Below are positions 10,700 to 19,258 of a stretch of DNA of 32,686 nt, piece after piece. Position numbers and translations under genes: made by a program. The notes beneath the pieces are model-generated. The model made no database searches and was not told where the DNA came from. It worked only from the letters and a program-made list of their open reading frames with translations. The DNA comes from an uncultured Coriobacteriaceae bacterium (lineage in GTDB: Bacteria > Actinomycetota > Coriobacteriia > Coriobacteriales > Atopobiaceae): contig CACXFC010000009.1 of NCBI GenBank assembly GCA_902766835.1, positions 1-32,686 of the forward strand, given 5' to 3'. Position 1 is the first letter of the stretch, and every line of letters starts with the position of its first letter.

Positions 10700-11200
10700 A
10701 TGGCGCGCAAGGAGAAGCTTGCCAAGACCAATGCCATGCGCGAGCTGGAGCGTGGCGGCGTAGCCTTTGAGGCGCAGACCTACGAGGACGATGGCAGCAA
10801 TGCCACCGGATACGGCATCCATGTGGCCGAAGCCCTGGGAGAAGACCCCGACACCGCGTACAAGACGCTCGTCACCGTGGCGCCCTCGGGCAACCACGTG
10901 GTCTGTTGCATACCGGTGGCCTTTGAGATAGACCTCAAGAAGGCGGCTGCGGCGGCAGGGGAGAAGTCGCTCTCCATGCTGCCCATGCGCGACCTCGAGG
11001 CCACCACAGGATACATTCGCGGCGGCTGCTCGCCGGTGGGCATGAAGAAGAGCTTCCCCACGCTCATCGATGAGACCGCGCAACTGTTCGACCAGATCGG
11101 CATCTCGGGAGGGCGCCGCGGGCTCAGCCTGCGCGTGAGCCCGCTCGAGCTTGCGTCGTTTCTGAATGCGACGTTCGCCGACATTACAAGGGAGGCGTAA
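10700..11200 (+). CDS. ybaK: Cys-tRNA(Pro) deacylase YbaK/EbsC
   Basis: A 166-residue member of the YbaK/EbsC family, stand-alone editing domains that hydrolyse Cys-tRNA(Pro) mischarged by prolyl-tRNA synthetase. Typical blocks are TAYKTLVT, a central substrate-pocket segment (VCCIPVAFEIDLKKAA) and the GYIRGGCSPVGMKK motif carrying the functional lysine region. Length is normal. The ATG lies one base after the uvrA stop, with AAGGGG at the end of uvrA as ribosome binding site, so the two are co-transcribed and probably translationally linked. There is no functional link to repair that I know of. Confidence 0.93.
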   Translation: MARKEKLAKTNAMRELERGGVAFEAQTYEDDGSNATGYGIHVAEALGEDPDTAYKTLVTVAPSGNHVVCCIPVAFEIDLKKAAAAAGEKSLSMLPMRDLEATTGYIRGGCSPVGMKKSFPTLIDETAQLFDQIGISGGRRGLSLRVSPLELASFLNATFADITREA

Positions 11201-11206
11201 GGGCGT

Positions 11207-12895
11207 ATGGCACAGGCCCCCAAGCACTTTGCGACAAGCGTCAAGGCAGACGAGCGAGCGTCTGCCAGCGTGGCACAGGAGACACCCAAGGAGGGCGAGC
11301 TGAGCGCCGAGGAGGCGCGTGACGCACAGGTCGGCCGTTCCACCGCCCTCATGAGCGCGCTTGTTATCGTGAGTCGCCTCACGGGCTTCCTGCGCACGTG
11401 GGGCCAGGCCTACGCGCTGGGCGTCACGGTCACGGCCAGCTGCTACTCGGTGGCCAACAACCTGCCCAACCAGCTCTACGAGATCGTCATCGGCGGCATG
11501 CTGGTGACGGCCTTCCTGCCGGTCTATCTCTCGGTCAAGCAGCGCGAGGGCACCAAGGGGGCCTCCGCCTACACCTCAAACCTCGTCTCTATCGTGCTGG
11601 TGCTGATGGGTGCCGTCACTATTCTGGGCTTCGTGTTTGCCCGGCAGGTGGTGTGGACCCAGTCCTTCACGGCAACGGAGGAGTTTGACACCGACCTTGC
11701 CGTCTACTTCTTCCGCTTCTTCGCCATCGAGGTCGTGCTCTACGCGCTCTCGTCCATCTTCTCGGGCGTGCTCAATGCGGAGCGCGACTACTTCTGGAGC
11801 AGCGCCGCCCCCATCTTCAACAACTTCGTCACCACGGCTTCCTTTTTGGGCTACGCCGCGCTCGTGTACTCAAACCCCCAGCTGGCGCTTGTCATCCTTG
11901 CCCTGGGAAACCCGCTCGGCGTGGCGGTGCAGGTCATCATGCAGATGCCCAGCCTGCGCCGGCATGGCATCAAGCTGACCCCATACATCAACTTGCGCGA
12001 CCCTGCGTTGAAGGACACGCTCTCCATTGGCATCCCGTCGCTGGTGGTGATGCTCTGCTCGTTCGAGACCGTCTCGGTCATGAACAGCGCGTCGCTTTCG
12101 GTCACGGCGGTGGGCGCCTCGGTCTCGTACTACGCGCGCCTATGGTACACCCTGCCCTACGCCATCCTGGTGGTGCCCATCACCACGGCTATGTTCACCG
12201 AGCTCTCCGACAGCGTCTCGCAGGGCGACATGGACTCCTACCGTCGTGGGGTCTCGTCTGGTTCGTCCAAGATCGTCTTCCTCATGGTTCCCTTCGCGCT
12301 GTATCTGGTGGTGTTTGCCACGCCGCTCATCTCGCTTCTGGCGGCTGGGCGCTTCTCGGACGGCGAGATTCAGATGACGGCCACCTACCTGCAGGCGCTT
12401 GCGATCTCGCTGCCCGTGTATGGCGTGTGCACCTACCTGCAGAAGGTCTGCTCGTCCACGCGCCGCATGGGCCTCTATGCCACCGCGCACGTGATTGCCG
12501 CCGTGTTCCAGACCATCATCTGCCTGTCGCTGGCCCAGCGTCTGGGCCTGTGGATAGTGGCGTTCAGCAGCACCGTCTACATGATCGTGGTCGACATCGT
12601 GTCGTTTGTGAGTCTGCGCCGCTCGCTTGGTCCTCTGGGCCTGGGCAGCGTGTTCGTCGCGTTCCTGCGAGCCTGCGTCTTTGGCGTGGCAGGGGCCGCG
12701 GTTGGTGCGCTCATCCTGCGCTTCATGCCGCAGATGCTCGGCGGCATTCCCTCGTCTACGCTGCGCGCGCTCATCAGCGTGGTGGCAGGAGGCATCCCCG
12801 CGGTGTTGGTGACCTTTGGACTGGCCTTTGCCTTCCATGTGCCTGAGGTCGCTGTCATGAAGCGCCTGCTCGCTCGCTTCACGCGGCGCTCATAA
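11207..12895 (+). CDS. murJ: Lipid II flippase MurJ (MviN)
   Basis: A 562-residue polytopic membrane protein of the MurJ/MviN family, which flips the peptidoglycan precursor lipid II across the cytoplasmic membrane. After a hydrophilic N-terminal tail of about 45 residues, the family block begins with LVIVSRLTGFLRTWGQAYALG, and NLPNQLYEIVIGGMLVTAFLPVY is diagnostic. About 14 hydrophobic segments follow to the C-terminus. It starts six bases after the ybaK stop, so it is the third gene of the uvrA unit. A GGAGG lies 12 bases upstream, and AAGGG lies closer. MurJ is a reasonable partner of the wall-building genes at 23.6-28.2 kb. Confidence 0.93.
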   Translation: MAQAPKHFATSVKADERASASVAQETPKEGELSAEEARDAQVGRSTALMSALVIVSRLTGFLRTWGQAYALGVTVTASCYSVANNLPNQLYEIVIGGMLVTAFLPVYLSVKQREGTKGASAYTSNLVSIVLVLMGAVTILGFVFARQVVWTQSFTATEEFDTDLAVYFFRFFAIEVVLYALSSIFSGVLNAERDYFWSSAAPIFNNFVTTASFLGYAALVYSNPQLALVILALGNPLGVAVQVIMQMPSLRRHGIKLTPYINLRDPALKDTLSIGIPSLVVMLCSFETVSVMNSASLSVTAVGASVSYYARLWYTLPYAILVVPITTAMFTELSDSVSQGDMDSYRRGVSSGSSKIVFLMVPFALYLVVFATPLISLLAAGRFSDGEIQMTATYLQALAISLPVYGVCTYLQKVCSSTRRMGLYATAHVIAAVFQTIICLSLAQRLGLWIVAFSSTVYMIVVDIVSFVSLRRSLGPLGLGSVFVAFLRACVFGVAGAAVGALILRFMPQMLGGIPSSTLRALISVVAGGIPAVLVTFGLAFAFHVPEVAVMKRLLARFTRRS

Positions 12896-12950
12896 GCGGG
12901 GCCGTCGCGTTTCGTCCACGTTAACGGATGCGCGGCGTGGCGGGCTAGGC

Positions 12951-12968
12951 ACTTTAGCGTGCTAAAGT
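12951..12968. promoter_or_regulatory. Operator-like palindrome upstream of his operon
   Basis: ACTTTAGCGTGCTAAAGT has 8-bp perfect arms around GT and is the only strong short palindrome between murJ and the his operon. Its right half includes TAAAGT, which could serve as a -10. A repressor bound here would control hisZG-hisF. TrpR-like YerC/HisR proteins are known his regulators in some Gram-positives, but whether one binds here is inference. Confidence 0.5.
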
Positions 12969-13045
12969 AGTCGAGCCATTGATGCAAGAGGGACCAGTGG
13001 CCAGTGCGCTCCCGATGCGGATGCAACTGTTCGATGTAACCTACC

Positions 13046-13061
13046 GGATGCAAGCGCATCC
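13046..13061 (+). promoter_or_regulatory. Hairpin next to the hisZG ribosome binding site
   Basis: GGATGC-AAGC-GCATCC forms a 6-bp perfect stem immediately before the purine-rich AAAGGA that precedes the GTG start. An earlier GATGCG (13014-13019) could pair with the same 3' arm through CGCATC, giving an alternative fold. No T-box consensus and no histidine-rich leader peptide are visible. Confidence 0.35.
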
Positions 13062-13077
13062 TTGAAAGGACGGACTC

Positions 13078-14742
13078 GTGCAAACTGGAACTCCGGGCGG
13101 TTTCCGCGACATTTTGCCTACCGAGGCGGTGGCACGCGAGCGTATCTCCGACAAGGTTCGTGAGTGCTTCTCCTCGCATGGCTACCTGCCGGTAGAGACT
13201 CCCATGCTCGAAGACAAGGCTACGCTCGAGCGCGGCGGTCGCGTTCCGGAGTCTCCCTTCCAGCTCTTCGACGGCGACGGCAGCCTGCTGGTCATGCGTC
13301 CCGACATCACGCTGGCCATTGCGCGCATGGTTGCCGGGCGTATGGGGGAGGCCACGCTGCCTCTGCGCCTGCGCTACAACGCGCCGGTCGTGCGCGAGGA
13401 GTCGAGCCTCTCCGGTCAGCCACGCCAGTTCACGCAGCTTGGCGTGGAGCTGGTGGGCGGTGAAGGCATCGAGGCCGAGGCTGAGGTCATCGAGCTTCTG
13501 GCCGAGGTGCTGCGCTCGCTCGAGGTGCCCGCATGGCGCATCGTCTGCGGATCGGTCACGCCCTTCACGGCACTGCTCGACGTCTGCGCGCCCAACGACG
13601 CCTTCCGTGCGCGCGTGCTCGAGCTCGTGCACGAGTCTGACCTCGTGGGGCTCGACGAGTTCGTGCGTGCCTCGGGCATAGCGCCCGCGGCGGCGCGTGC
13701 CCTGTGCCGCCTGCCGCGCCTTGCCGGCAACGAGAAGGTCATCGACGAGCTGGACGACCTGCTCGAAGACGCGGGCGTTGCCCAAGAGCAGCGCGGCGTG
13801 CTCGAGCTTCGTGCGTTGGTGTCGGAGCTGGGAGAGCTTACCGCCAAGGGCGTGCTCAGCTTCGACTTCTCGGTCATGAACTCCTTCGACTACTACACGG
13901 GCGTCATCTTCAAGGGCTATGCCGAGGGCATCACCGCGGCCATCGCCTCGGGCGGACGCTACGACGCGGTGCTCAAGAGCTTCGGGCTCTCCAACGTGGC
14001 AGCCTGCGGCTTCATGCTCTCGCTCGAGCGTCTCCAGGAGATTCTGGGCGAGCAGGGCGAGTCGGGCGTGGTGGCACCGGGCGTGCGCGTGGCCGAGCGG
14101 CCGCTGCGCATCGCGGTGCCCAAGGGCGGCCTCTTCCGCGACGCGGTGCGCCTGCTTGCGCAGGCGGGCCTGCCCACCGAGGAGCTTGCCAATCCTGGGC
14201 GCCGGCTCATCATCCCCGCCGGCGACGTAGAGTACGTGATCGTGCGCGCACAGGATGCGCCGGTGTTCGTGGCCCATGGTGGCGCGGACTGCGGCATCTG
14301 CGGCAGCGACTCCATCATCGAGGCGGGCGTTGACCTCGTGCAGCTGGTTGACCTGCGCTTTGGCGGATGCCGCTTTGTGGTGGCAGAGCCGGGCGCGCGC
14401 GAGGGTGCGGCAGACCGTGCCTACGCCTGGCGCGGAACGGTGCGCGTGGCAACCAAGTACCCGCGCATCACGCGTGCCTACTACGAGCGCATCGGACAGC
14501 AGGTCGACATCGTGCAGCTGCACGGCAACATAGAGCTGGGCCCCATCGTGGGCATGACCGACCGCATCGTCGACATCACTGCCACCGGCACCACCTTGGC
14601 CGAGAACGACCTGGTCATCGTGGACGAGGTCCTGGAGTGCACGGCGCGCTTCTTCTCGGGCCCGGCGGCCTATCGCACCAACCCGCGCATCCGCGCGCTG
14701 TCGCAGCGCCTGAATGCGCTTGTCTCCAAGAGCGAGGAGTGA
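13078..14742 (+). CDS. hisZG: HisZ-HisG fusion, ATP phosphoribosyltransferase
   Basis: A single 554-residue frame joins two proteins that are normally separate. Residues 1 to about 335 are HisZ, a catalytically silent histidyl-tRNA-synthetase-like regulatory subunit, with blocks MRPDITLAIARMVA, FDYYTGVIFKGYAEG and ASGGRYDAVLKSFG. Residues 342 to about 550 are the short form of HisG, which transfers phosphoribosyl from PRPP to ATP in the first step of histidine synthesis. It starts PLRIAVPKGGLFRDAVRLL and carries the signature GMTDRIVDITATGTTLAEN. A short linker joins them with no stop or frameshift. Short HisG depends on HisZ for activity and histidine feedback, so the fusion fixes a 1:1 ratio. 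The GTG start has AAAGGA eight bases upstream. First gene of the his operon. Confidence 0.93.
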   Translation: MQTGTPGGFRDILPTEAVARERISDKVRECFSSHGYLPVETPMLEDKATLERGGRVPESPFQLFDGDGSLLVMRPDITLAIARMVAGRMGEATLPLRLRYNAPVVREESSLSGQPRQFTQLGVELVGGEGIEAEAEVIELLAEVLRSLEVPAWRIVCGSVTPFTALLDVCAPNDAFRARVLELVHESDLVGLDEFVRASGIAPAAARALCRLPRLAGNEKVIDELDDLLEDAGVAQEQRGVLELRALVSELGELTAKGVLSFDFSVMNSFDYYTGVIFKGYAEGITAAIASGGRYDAVLKSFGLSNVAACGFMLSLERLQEILGEQGESGVVAPGVRVAERPLRIAVPKGGLFRDAVRLLAQAGLPTEELANPGRRLIIPAGDVEYVIVRAQDAPVFVAHGGADCGICGSDSIIEAGVDLVQLVDLRFGGCRFVVAEPGAREGAADRAYAWRGTVRVATKYPRITRAYYERIGQQVDIVQLHGNIELGPIVGMTDRIVDITATGTTLAENDLVIVDEVLECTARFFSGPAAYRTNPRIRALSQRLNALVSKSEE

Positions 14743-14747
14743 CACCC

Positions 14748-16151
14748 ATGCGAGAGATCATCCTTTCGGGCGAGCAGCGCCTGACACTTGAGGAAATTCG
14801 GCGCACGAGCGCCCTTCCGCGCGAGATAGAGCGGTCCGCGCATGCCATCGTGGATGACGTGCGTGCGCGGGGCGACGAGGCGGTGCGCGAATACTGCCTG
14901 CGCTTCGACGGCGCATGCCCCAAGAGCTTCCTGGTGCCGCAAGAGGTGGTCCAGGGCGCTCTTGATATGGTCGACCCTGAGTTTCTGGAGGCCCTGCGCC
15001 TTGCGGAGCGCCAGATTCGCAGCTTCCACGAGCGCGAGCGCGAGCAGTCGTGGTTTACCACGCGCCCTGACGGAACGCTGCTGGGCGTGAAGGTGACGCC
15101 GGTTCCCTCGGCGGCGGTATATGTGCCGGGCGGTCGCGCGCAGTATCCCTCGACGGTGCTCATGGACACGATCCCGGCCAAGGTCGCCGGCGTCGAGCGC
15201 GTCGTCATGGTGACGCCGCCGCAGCGCGACGGCTCGCTCTCTGCCTACACGCTTGCTGCCGCGGCGCTTGCGGGCGTCGACGAGGTCTACGCCGTGGGTG
15301 GCGCCCAGGCCATCGGCGCCGTTGCCTATGGTACCGAGAGCATTCCCAAGGTTGCCAAGATCGTGGGCCCGGGCAACGCCTTCGTGGCGGCGGCCAAGCG
15401 CTACGTGTCGGGCGACGTGGGCATCGACATGGTGGCGGGCCCCTCCGAGGTGTGCGTGCTGGCCGACGGCACGGCAGACCCCGTGGTGGTGGCAGCCGAC
15501 CTCATGGCACAGGCCGAGCACGACCCGCTGGCCGCCTGCTATCTGGTTACCACCGACGCGTCGCTGGCAAGCCGTGTGACCGCAGCCCTCGAGCGCCTTC
15601 TGGTGCAGAGCCCGCGCGAGGAGATTACCCGCGCCTCGCTCGACGATCAGGGCATCATCGTTACCTGCGACTCGCTCGATGCCGCCATCGACGCCGTGAA
15701 CCTCATTGCGCCCGAGCACCTCGAGCTGCATGCGCCCGAGGCCATGTCGCTGGTGGGACGCATCCAAAACGCTGGCGCCATCTTCGTGGGCCCGTGGAGC
15801 TCGGAGCCCCTGGGCGACTACGTTGCCGGCCCGAACCACACCCTTCCCACGGGTGGCACCGCGCTCTTTTCCAACCCGCTGGGGGTCTACGACTTCCAGA
15901 AGCGCTCGAGCGTCATCTCGTACACGCCCGAGGGCTTGGCAACCGACGCTCCTGCCGTGCAAGCCCTGGCGCAGGCGGAGGGCCTGTGGGCCCATGCGCT
16001 GTCGGTGGGCATGCGGCGCAAGCTGGTGGAGCAGGGCATCGAGAGCTTTGACGACCCCGTTGCGGCCTGCGAGGACGCGATGCACACGGCCTGGCCGCGC
16101 GAACTCGATGCGCCTGGCATTCCCAACCTGGGCGAACAGGTGGAGGCGTAG
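14748..16151 (+). CDS. hisD: Histidinol dehydrogenase
   Basis: A 467-residue HisD, the zinc- and NAD-dependent enzyme that oxidises histidinol in two steps to histidine. The signature GPGNAFVAAAKRYVSGDVG and adjoining VAGPSEVCVLAD are intact, and zinc-ligand and active-site segments MAQAEHDP and GPNHTLPTGGTA are present. It is about 35 residues longer than most HisD, the extra lying at the C-terminus (after the QGIESFDD segment). ATG 14748 lies five bases after the hisZG stop with GAGGAG eight bases upstream. Second gene of the operon. Confidence 0.96.
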   Translation: MREIILSGEQRLTLEEIRRTSALPREIERSAHAIVDDVRARGDEAVREYCLRFDGACPKSFLVPQEVVQGALDMVDPEFLEALRLAERQIRSFHEREREQSWFTTRPDGTLLGVKVTPVPSAAVYVPGGRAQYPSTVLMDTIPAKVAGVERVVMVTPPQRDGSLSAYTLAAAALAGVDEVYAVGGAQAIGAVAYGTESIPKVAKIVGPGNAFVAAAKRYVSGDVGIDMVAGPSEVCVLADGTADPVVVAADLMAQAEHDPLAACYLVTTDASLASRVTAALERLLVQSPREEITRASLDDQGIIVTCDSLDAAIDAVNLIAPEHLELHAPEAMSLVGRIQNAGAIFVGPWSSEPLGDYVAGPNHTLPTGGTALFSNPLGVYDFQKRSSVISYTPEGLATDAPAVQALAQAEGLWAHALSVGMRRKLVEQGIESFDDPVAACEDAMHTAWPRELDAPGIPNLGEQVEA

Positions 16152-16152
16152 G

Positions 16153-17244
16153 ATGGCCGGCCTGTCCGAGCGCGTGCGGGCACTGGTGCGCAGCGATGTG
16201 GCGTCGCTTGAGCCCTACGACCCCAACTTCACGCCGTGCAAGATCAACCTCTCGGCCAACGAGAACACCTATGGCATGCCGGAGGCGGTGCGCTCCGCCA
16301 TAGACGCCGCCATCGTGCGCACGCAGACCAATCGCTATCCCGACCCCATGTCGAACGACCTGCGCGACAAGATTGCCGCGTGGCACGGGGTGCGGCGCGA
16401 GAACGTGTGCGTGGGCAATGGCGGCGACGAGCTGCTCTTCAACTTCTTTCTGGCCTTCGGCGGGCCCGAGAAGACGCTGCTCGACTGCCCGCCCACCTTC
16501 ACGGTCTACGACATCTACTCGCGCATGCTGGGAACGCGTCTGGTCCGCTGCCCGCGCGACCCGCAGACCTTCGAGCTCGACCTTCCCGCCATGCTCGAAG
16601 CGGCGCCCACGGCAGACATGGTCATCGTCACCTCGCCCAACAACCCCACGGGCAATGTGATCGCGCGCGCCGACGTGGCGCGCCTGTGCGAGGCCTGCCC
16701 GGGCATCGTCATGATCGACGAGGCCTACACCGAGTTCTCGGACGAGGGTGTGTCTTGCGAGGAGCTGCTGGGCACCTACGACAACCTGGTCATCCTGCAC
16801 ACCTTCTCCAAGGCCTACTGCCTTGCGGGCGTGCGCGTGGGCTATGTGCTGGCGGCCCCCGATGTGATCGACGTGCTGGGCGCGGTCCGCCAGCCCTATA
16901 CGGCAGATGTCTTCGCGCAGGCGGCGGCGGAGGTGGTGGCGGACCATCGCCACGAGTTCGACGCCACCATCCAGCAGATTCGCCAGGAGCGCGAGCGGCT
17001 TGCCGCGGGCCTTGCCGCCATCGACGGTGTGCAGGTGTGGCCGAGCCAGGGAAACTTCCTGCTGGTGCGCATGCCGGAGGCGGGTGTGGTGCGCGCACGC
17101 CTGCGCGACGAGCGCTCCATCCTGGTGAGGGACTTCTCCGCGGCACCCGGCCTTGAGGGCTGCCTGCGCATAACGGTGGGTACCCCGACGGAAAATGACG
17201 AGCTCATCGATGCTATTGCAACAATCGTGAAGGAGGTAGCATGA
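16153..17244 (+). CDS. hisC: Histidinol-phosphate aminotransferase
   Basis: A 363-residue class I/II PLP aminotransferase that converts imidazole-acetol phosphate and glutamate to histidinol phosphate. Motifs seen are the N-terminal KINLSANENTYG, the TSPNNPTGN loop, DEAYTEF with the PLP-nitrogen-binding aspartate, and FSKAYCLAGVRVGY with the Schiff-base lysine at residue 220. Length is normal. It starts one base after the hisD stop, using GGAGG inside the end of hisD, and its TGA overlaps the hisB ATG. The operon position and the KINLSANEN block favour HisC over other aminotransferases. Confidence 0.96.
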   Translation: MAGLSERVRALVRSDVASLEPYDPNFTPCKINLSANENTYGMPEAVRSAIDAAIVRTQTNRYPDPMSNDLRDKIAAWHGVRRENVCVGNGGDELLFNFFLAFGGPEKTLLDCPPTFTVYDIYSRMLGTRLVRCPRDPQTFELDLPAMLEAAPTADMVIVTSPNNPTGNVIARADVARLCEACPGIVMIDEAYTEFSDEGVSCEELLGTYDNLVILHTFSKAYCLAGVRVGYVLAAPDVIDVLGAVRQPYTADVFAQAAAEVVADHRHEFDATIQQIRQERERLAAGLAAIDGVQVWPSQGNFLLVRMPEAGVVRARLRDERSILVRDFSAAPGLEGCLRITVGTPTENDELIDAIATIVKEVA

Positions 17245-17828
17245 CGCGGACGGCCACGGTGGTGCGCACAACGGGCGAGACCGACATCACCATCACGCTC
17301 GACCTCGACGGGACGGGCACTTGCAACATCAGCACGGGTGTGGGCTTCTTCGACCACATGCTCAACGCCCTGGGGCGTCATTCGCTCATCGACCTCACCA
17401 TCACGTGCAAGGGCGACACGTGGGTGGACGACCACCACACGGTTGAGGACGTGGGCATAGCCATGGGGCAGGCCCTGCGCGAGGCCTTGGGCAACAAGGC
17501 GGGCATCCGTCGCTTCGGTGACGTGTGCGTGCCGCTCGACGAGGCCCTTGTGCTTGCCGCCGTCGACATCTCGGGGCGCGGCGAGCTGTTCTGGGACGTG
17601 CCCATCGGGCCCGACAAGGTGGGCACCTTCGATACCGAGCTTGGTCACGAGTTCTTCGCGGGCTTTGCCCGTGACGCCGGGCTCACGCTGCACCTGCGCG
17701 AGCTGTGCGGTGAGAACGCGCATCACATCCTGGAGGCCGCGTTCAAGGCGTGCGCTCGCGCGCTACGCGCGGCCATCGAGCCCGACCCGCGGGTGACCGG
17801 CATCCCCTCGACCAAGGGAGTCTTGTAA
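17241..17828 (+). CDS. hisB: Imidazoleglycerol-phosphate dehydratase
   Basis: A 195-residue monofunctional HisB that dehydrates imidazoleglycerol phosphate to imidazole-acetol phosphate. The metal-binding histidine motifs FFDHMLNALGRH, DDHHTVEDVGI and the second-half counterpart GHEFFAGFARD are complete. There is no N-terminal phosphatase domain as in E. coli, so histidinol-phosphatase must be supplied by another gene. ATG 17241 overlaps the hisC stop (ATGA) and has a strong AAGGAGGT four bases upstream. Confidence 0.97.
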   Translation: MTRTATVVRTTGETDITITLDLDGTGTCNISTGVGFFDHMLNALGRHSLIDLTITCKGDTWVDDHHTVEDVGIAMGQALREALGNKAGIRRFGDVCVPLDEALVLAAVDISGRGELFWDVPIGPDKVGTFDTELGHEFFAGFARDAGLTLHLRELCGENAHHILEAAFKACARALRAAIEPDPRVTGIPSTKGVL

Positions 17829-18481
17829 TGTCTCACGAGATCGTTGTTGTCGACTACCACAAGGGAAACTTGCTCTCGGTGGCGCGCAGCCTCTCGGCAG
17901 TTGGTGCCGAGGTGGCAATCAGCGACGACCCACGCACCATCTCCGAGGCCCGCGGCGTGGTCCTGCCGGGCGTGGGCAGCTTCGAGGACGCCATGAGCTA
18001 CATGCGCCCGTCCGGCCAGGCTGACGCAGTGGTCTCGTCGGTGCAGCGTGGCGTTCCCTTCCTGGGCATATGCCTGGGCCTGCAGCTGCCGTTCCAGCGG
18101 GGCTCCGAGCTGACGAGCGAGGCGTGGGGCAACGGCTGGTGCCCGGGCCTTGGGCTCTTGTCTGGCTCGGTCTCGCGCCTCGAGTCCAGCAGGCTGAAGG
18201 TGCCGCACGTGGGGTGGAACCAGCTGCACCTTACCGAGCGGGGCAGGCAGTGCCCGCTGCTCGTCGACGTGCCGGAGGGCTCCAACGTCTACTTCACCCA
18301 TTCGTACGCCCCGGCCGACGACATAGACGAGTCCATCATTGCCACAAAGACCCACTATGGGCGCACCTTTGCCTCGACCGTCTGGCACGAGAACCTCTTT
18401 GGCGTGCAGTTTCATCCCGAGAAGTCCTCGGCCACGGGACTGCGCATCCTGTCGAACTTCGTGTGCATCGTGAGGGGATAG
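17828..18481 (+). CDS. hisH: IGP synthase glutamine amidotransferase subunit
   Basis: A 217-residue class I glutamine amidotransferase that feeds ammonia to HisF. The nucleophile is C82 in GICLGLQL, and the catalytic His-Glu pair is H196 and E198 in FHPEKS. The N-terminal VVVDYHKGNLLSVARSL and GVGSFEDAM blocks are typical of HisH. Its ATG shares one base with the hisB TAA (TAATG), with GGGAG just upstream. It should act as a heterodimer with the hisF product. Confidence 0.97.
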   Translation: MSHEIVVVDYHKGNLLSVARSLSAVGAEVAISDDPRTISEARGVVLPGVGSFEDAMSYMRPSGQADAVVSSVQRGVPFLGICLGLQLPFQRGSELTSEAWGNGWCPGLGLLSGSVSRLESSRLKVPHVGWNQLHLTERGRQCPLLVDVPEGSNVYFTHSYAPADDIDESIIATKTHYGRTFASTVWHENLFGVQFHPEKSSATGLRILSNFVCIVRG

Positions 18482-18484
18482 GCC

Positions 18485-19222
18485 ATGATCGTCTTTCCTG
18501 CTATCGACCTGATTGACGGCCAGGTGGTGCGCCTCCGTAGGGGAGAGCGCTCGCAGATGGACGTCTACTCGACAGATCCCGTTGCCGTGGCGCAGGACTT
18601 TGCCCGCAGGGGCGCCACCTGGATCCACGTGGTCGACCTCTCGGCAACCTTCGAGGAGGACGAGAGCGCCCTTGCCCACAACCGCTCTGCCATCGAGGGC
18701 ATCTGCCAGGTTCCGGGCATATCGGTCGACACGGGCGGTGGCGTGCGCAACCTTGCCGCCATCGAGCGGCTAGCCGAGGCCGGTGCCAAGCGCATTGCCG
18801 TGGGAACGGCGCTCGTGCGAGACCGCGCCTTTGCGCGCGAGGCAGCCCAGCGCTATGGCGAGCTGCTGGTGGCCGATGTGGCAGCCGCAGGCGGCGTCGT
18901 GCGCGTCAACGGATGGCGCGAGGGTGCGGGCATCAGCGCCGACGAGCTGGTGGCCCAACTGGTTGACCTGGGGTATCGGCATCTCGTGTTTACCGACGTA
19001 ACACGCGATGGCATGCAGACCGGCATCGATGCTGTTGCCTACCAGCACATCGCCGAGGTGGCGGGCTTTCCCGTCGTTGCCTCGGGCGGCATAGCCACGC
19101 TCGACGACCTGCGCGCGCTCGCTGCCCTGGGGCCAGAGGTCATCGAGGGAGCCATCACGGGGCGCGCCCTGTACGAAGGCAACTTCAGCCTCGAGGAGGC
19201 CCTTGCGGCCGCCCGCTCGTAA
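18485..19222 (+). CDS. hisA: ProFAR isomerase HisA
   Basis: A 245-residue (beta-alpha)8-barrel isomerase that converts ProFAR to PRFAR. The catalytic aspartates lie in the N-terminal FPAIDLIDGQVVRL block and the TDVTRDGMQTG block, with phosphate-binding segments DTGGGVRN and ASGGIATLDD. It starts three bases after hisH, with GAGGGG upstream. No trpF is seen in this window and I cannot tell whether the protein is bifunctional PriA. The sequence looks like ordinary HisA. Confidence 0.95.
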   Translation: MIVFPAIDLIDGQVVRLRRGERSQMDVYSTDPVAVAQDFARRGATWIHVVDLSATFEEDESALAHNRSAIEGICQVPGISVDTGGGVRNLAAIERLAEAGAKRIAVGTALVRDRAFAREAAQRYGELLVADVAAAGGVVRVNGWREGAGISADELVAQLVDLGYRHLVFTDVTRDGMQTGIDAVAYQHIAEVAGFPVVASGGIATLDDLRALAALGPEVIEGAITGRALYEGNFSLEEALAAARS

Positions 19223-19258
19223 AAGCTGTCCGCATCGCTCATGAGTTAGGAGAAGCAC

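Noticed and set aside
12896-13077. T-box or histidine-rich leader peptide attenuator for the his operon
   Set aside because: No T-box antiterminator consensus and no run of histidine codons is visible.
12577-14745. 722-residue open frame antisense to hisZG and murJ
   Set aside because: It is a GC-rich shadow frame opposite two clear genes, has no recognisable domain and no ribosome binding site.
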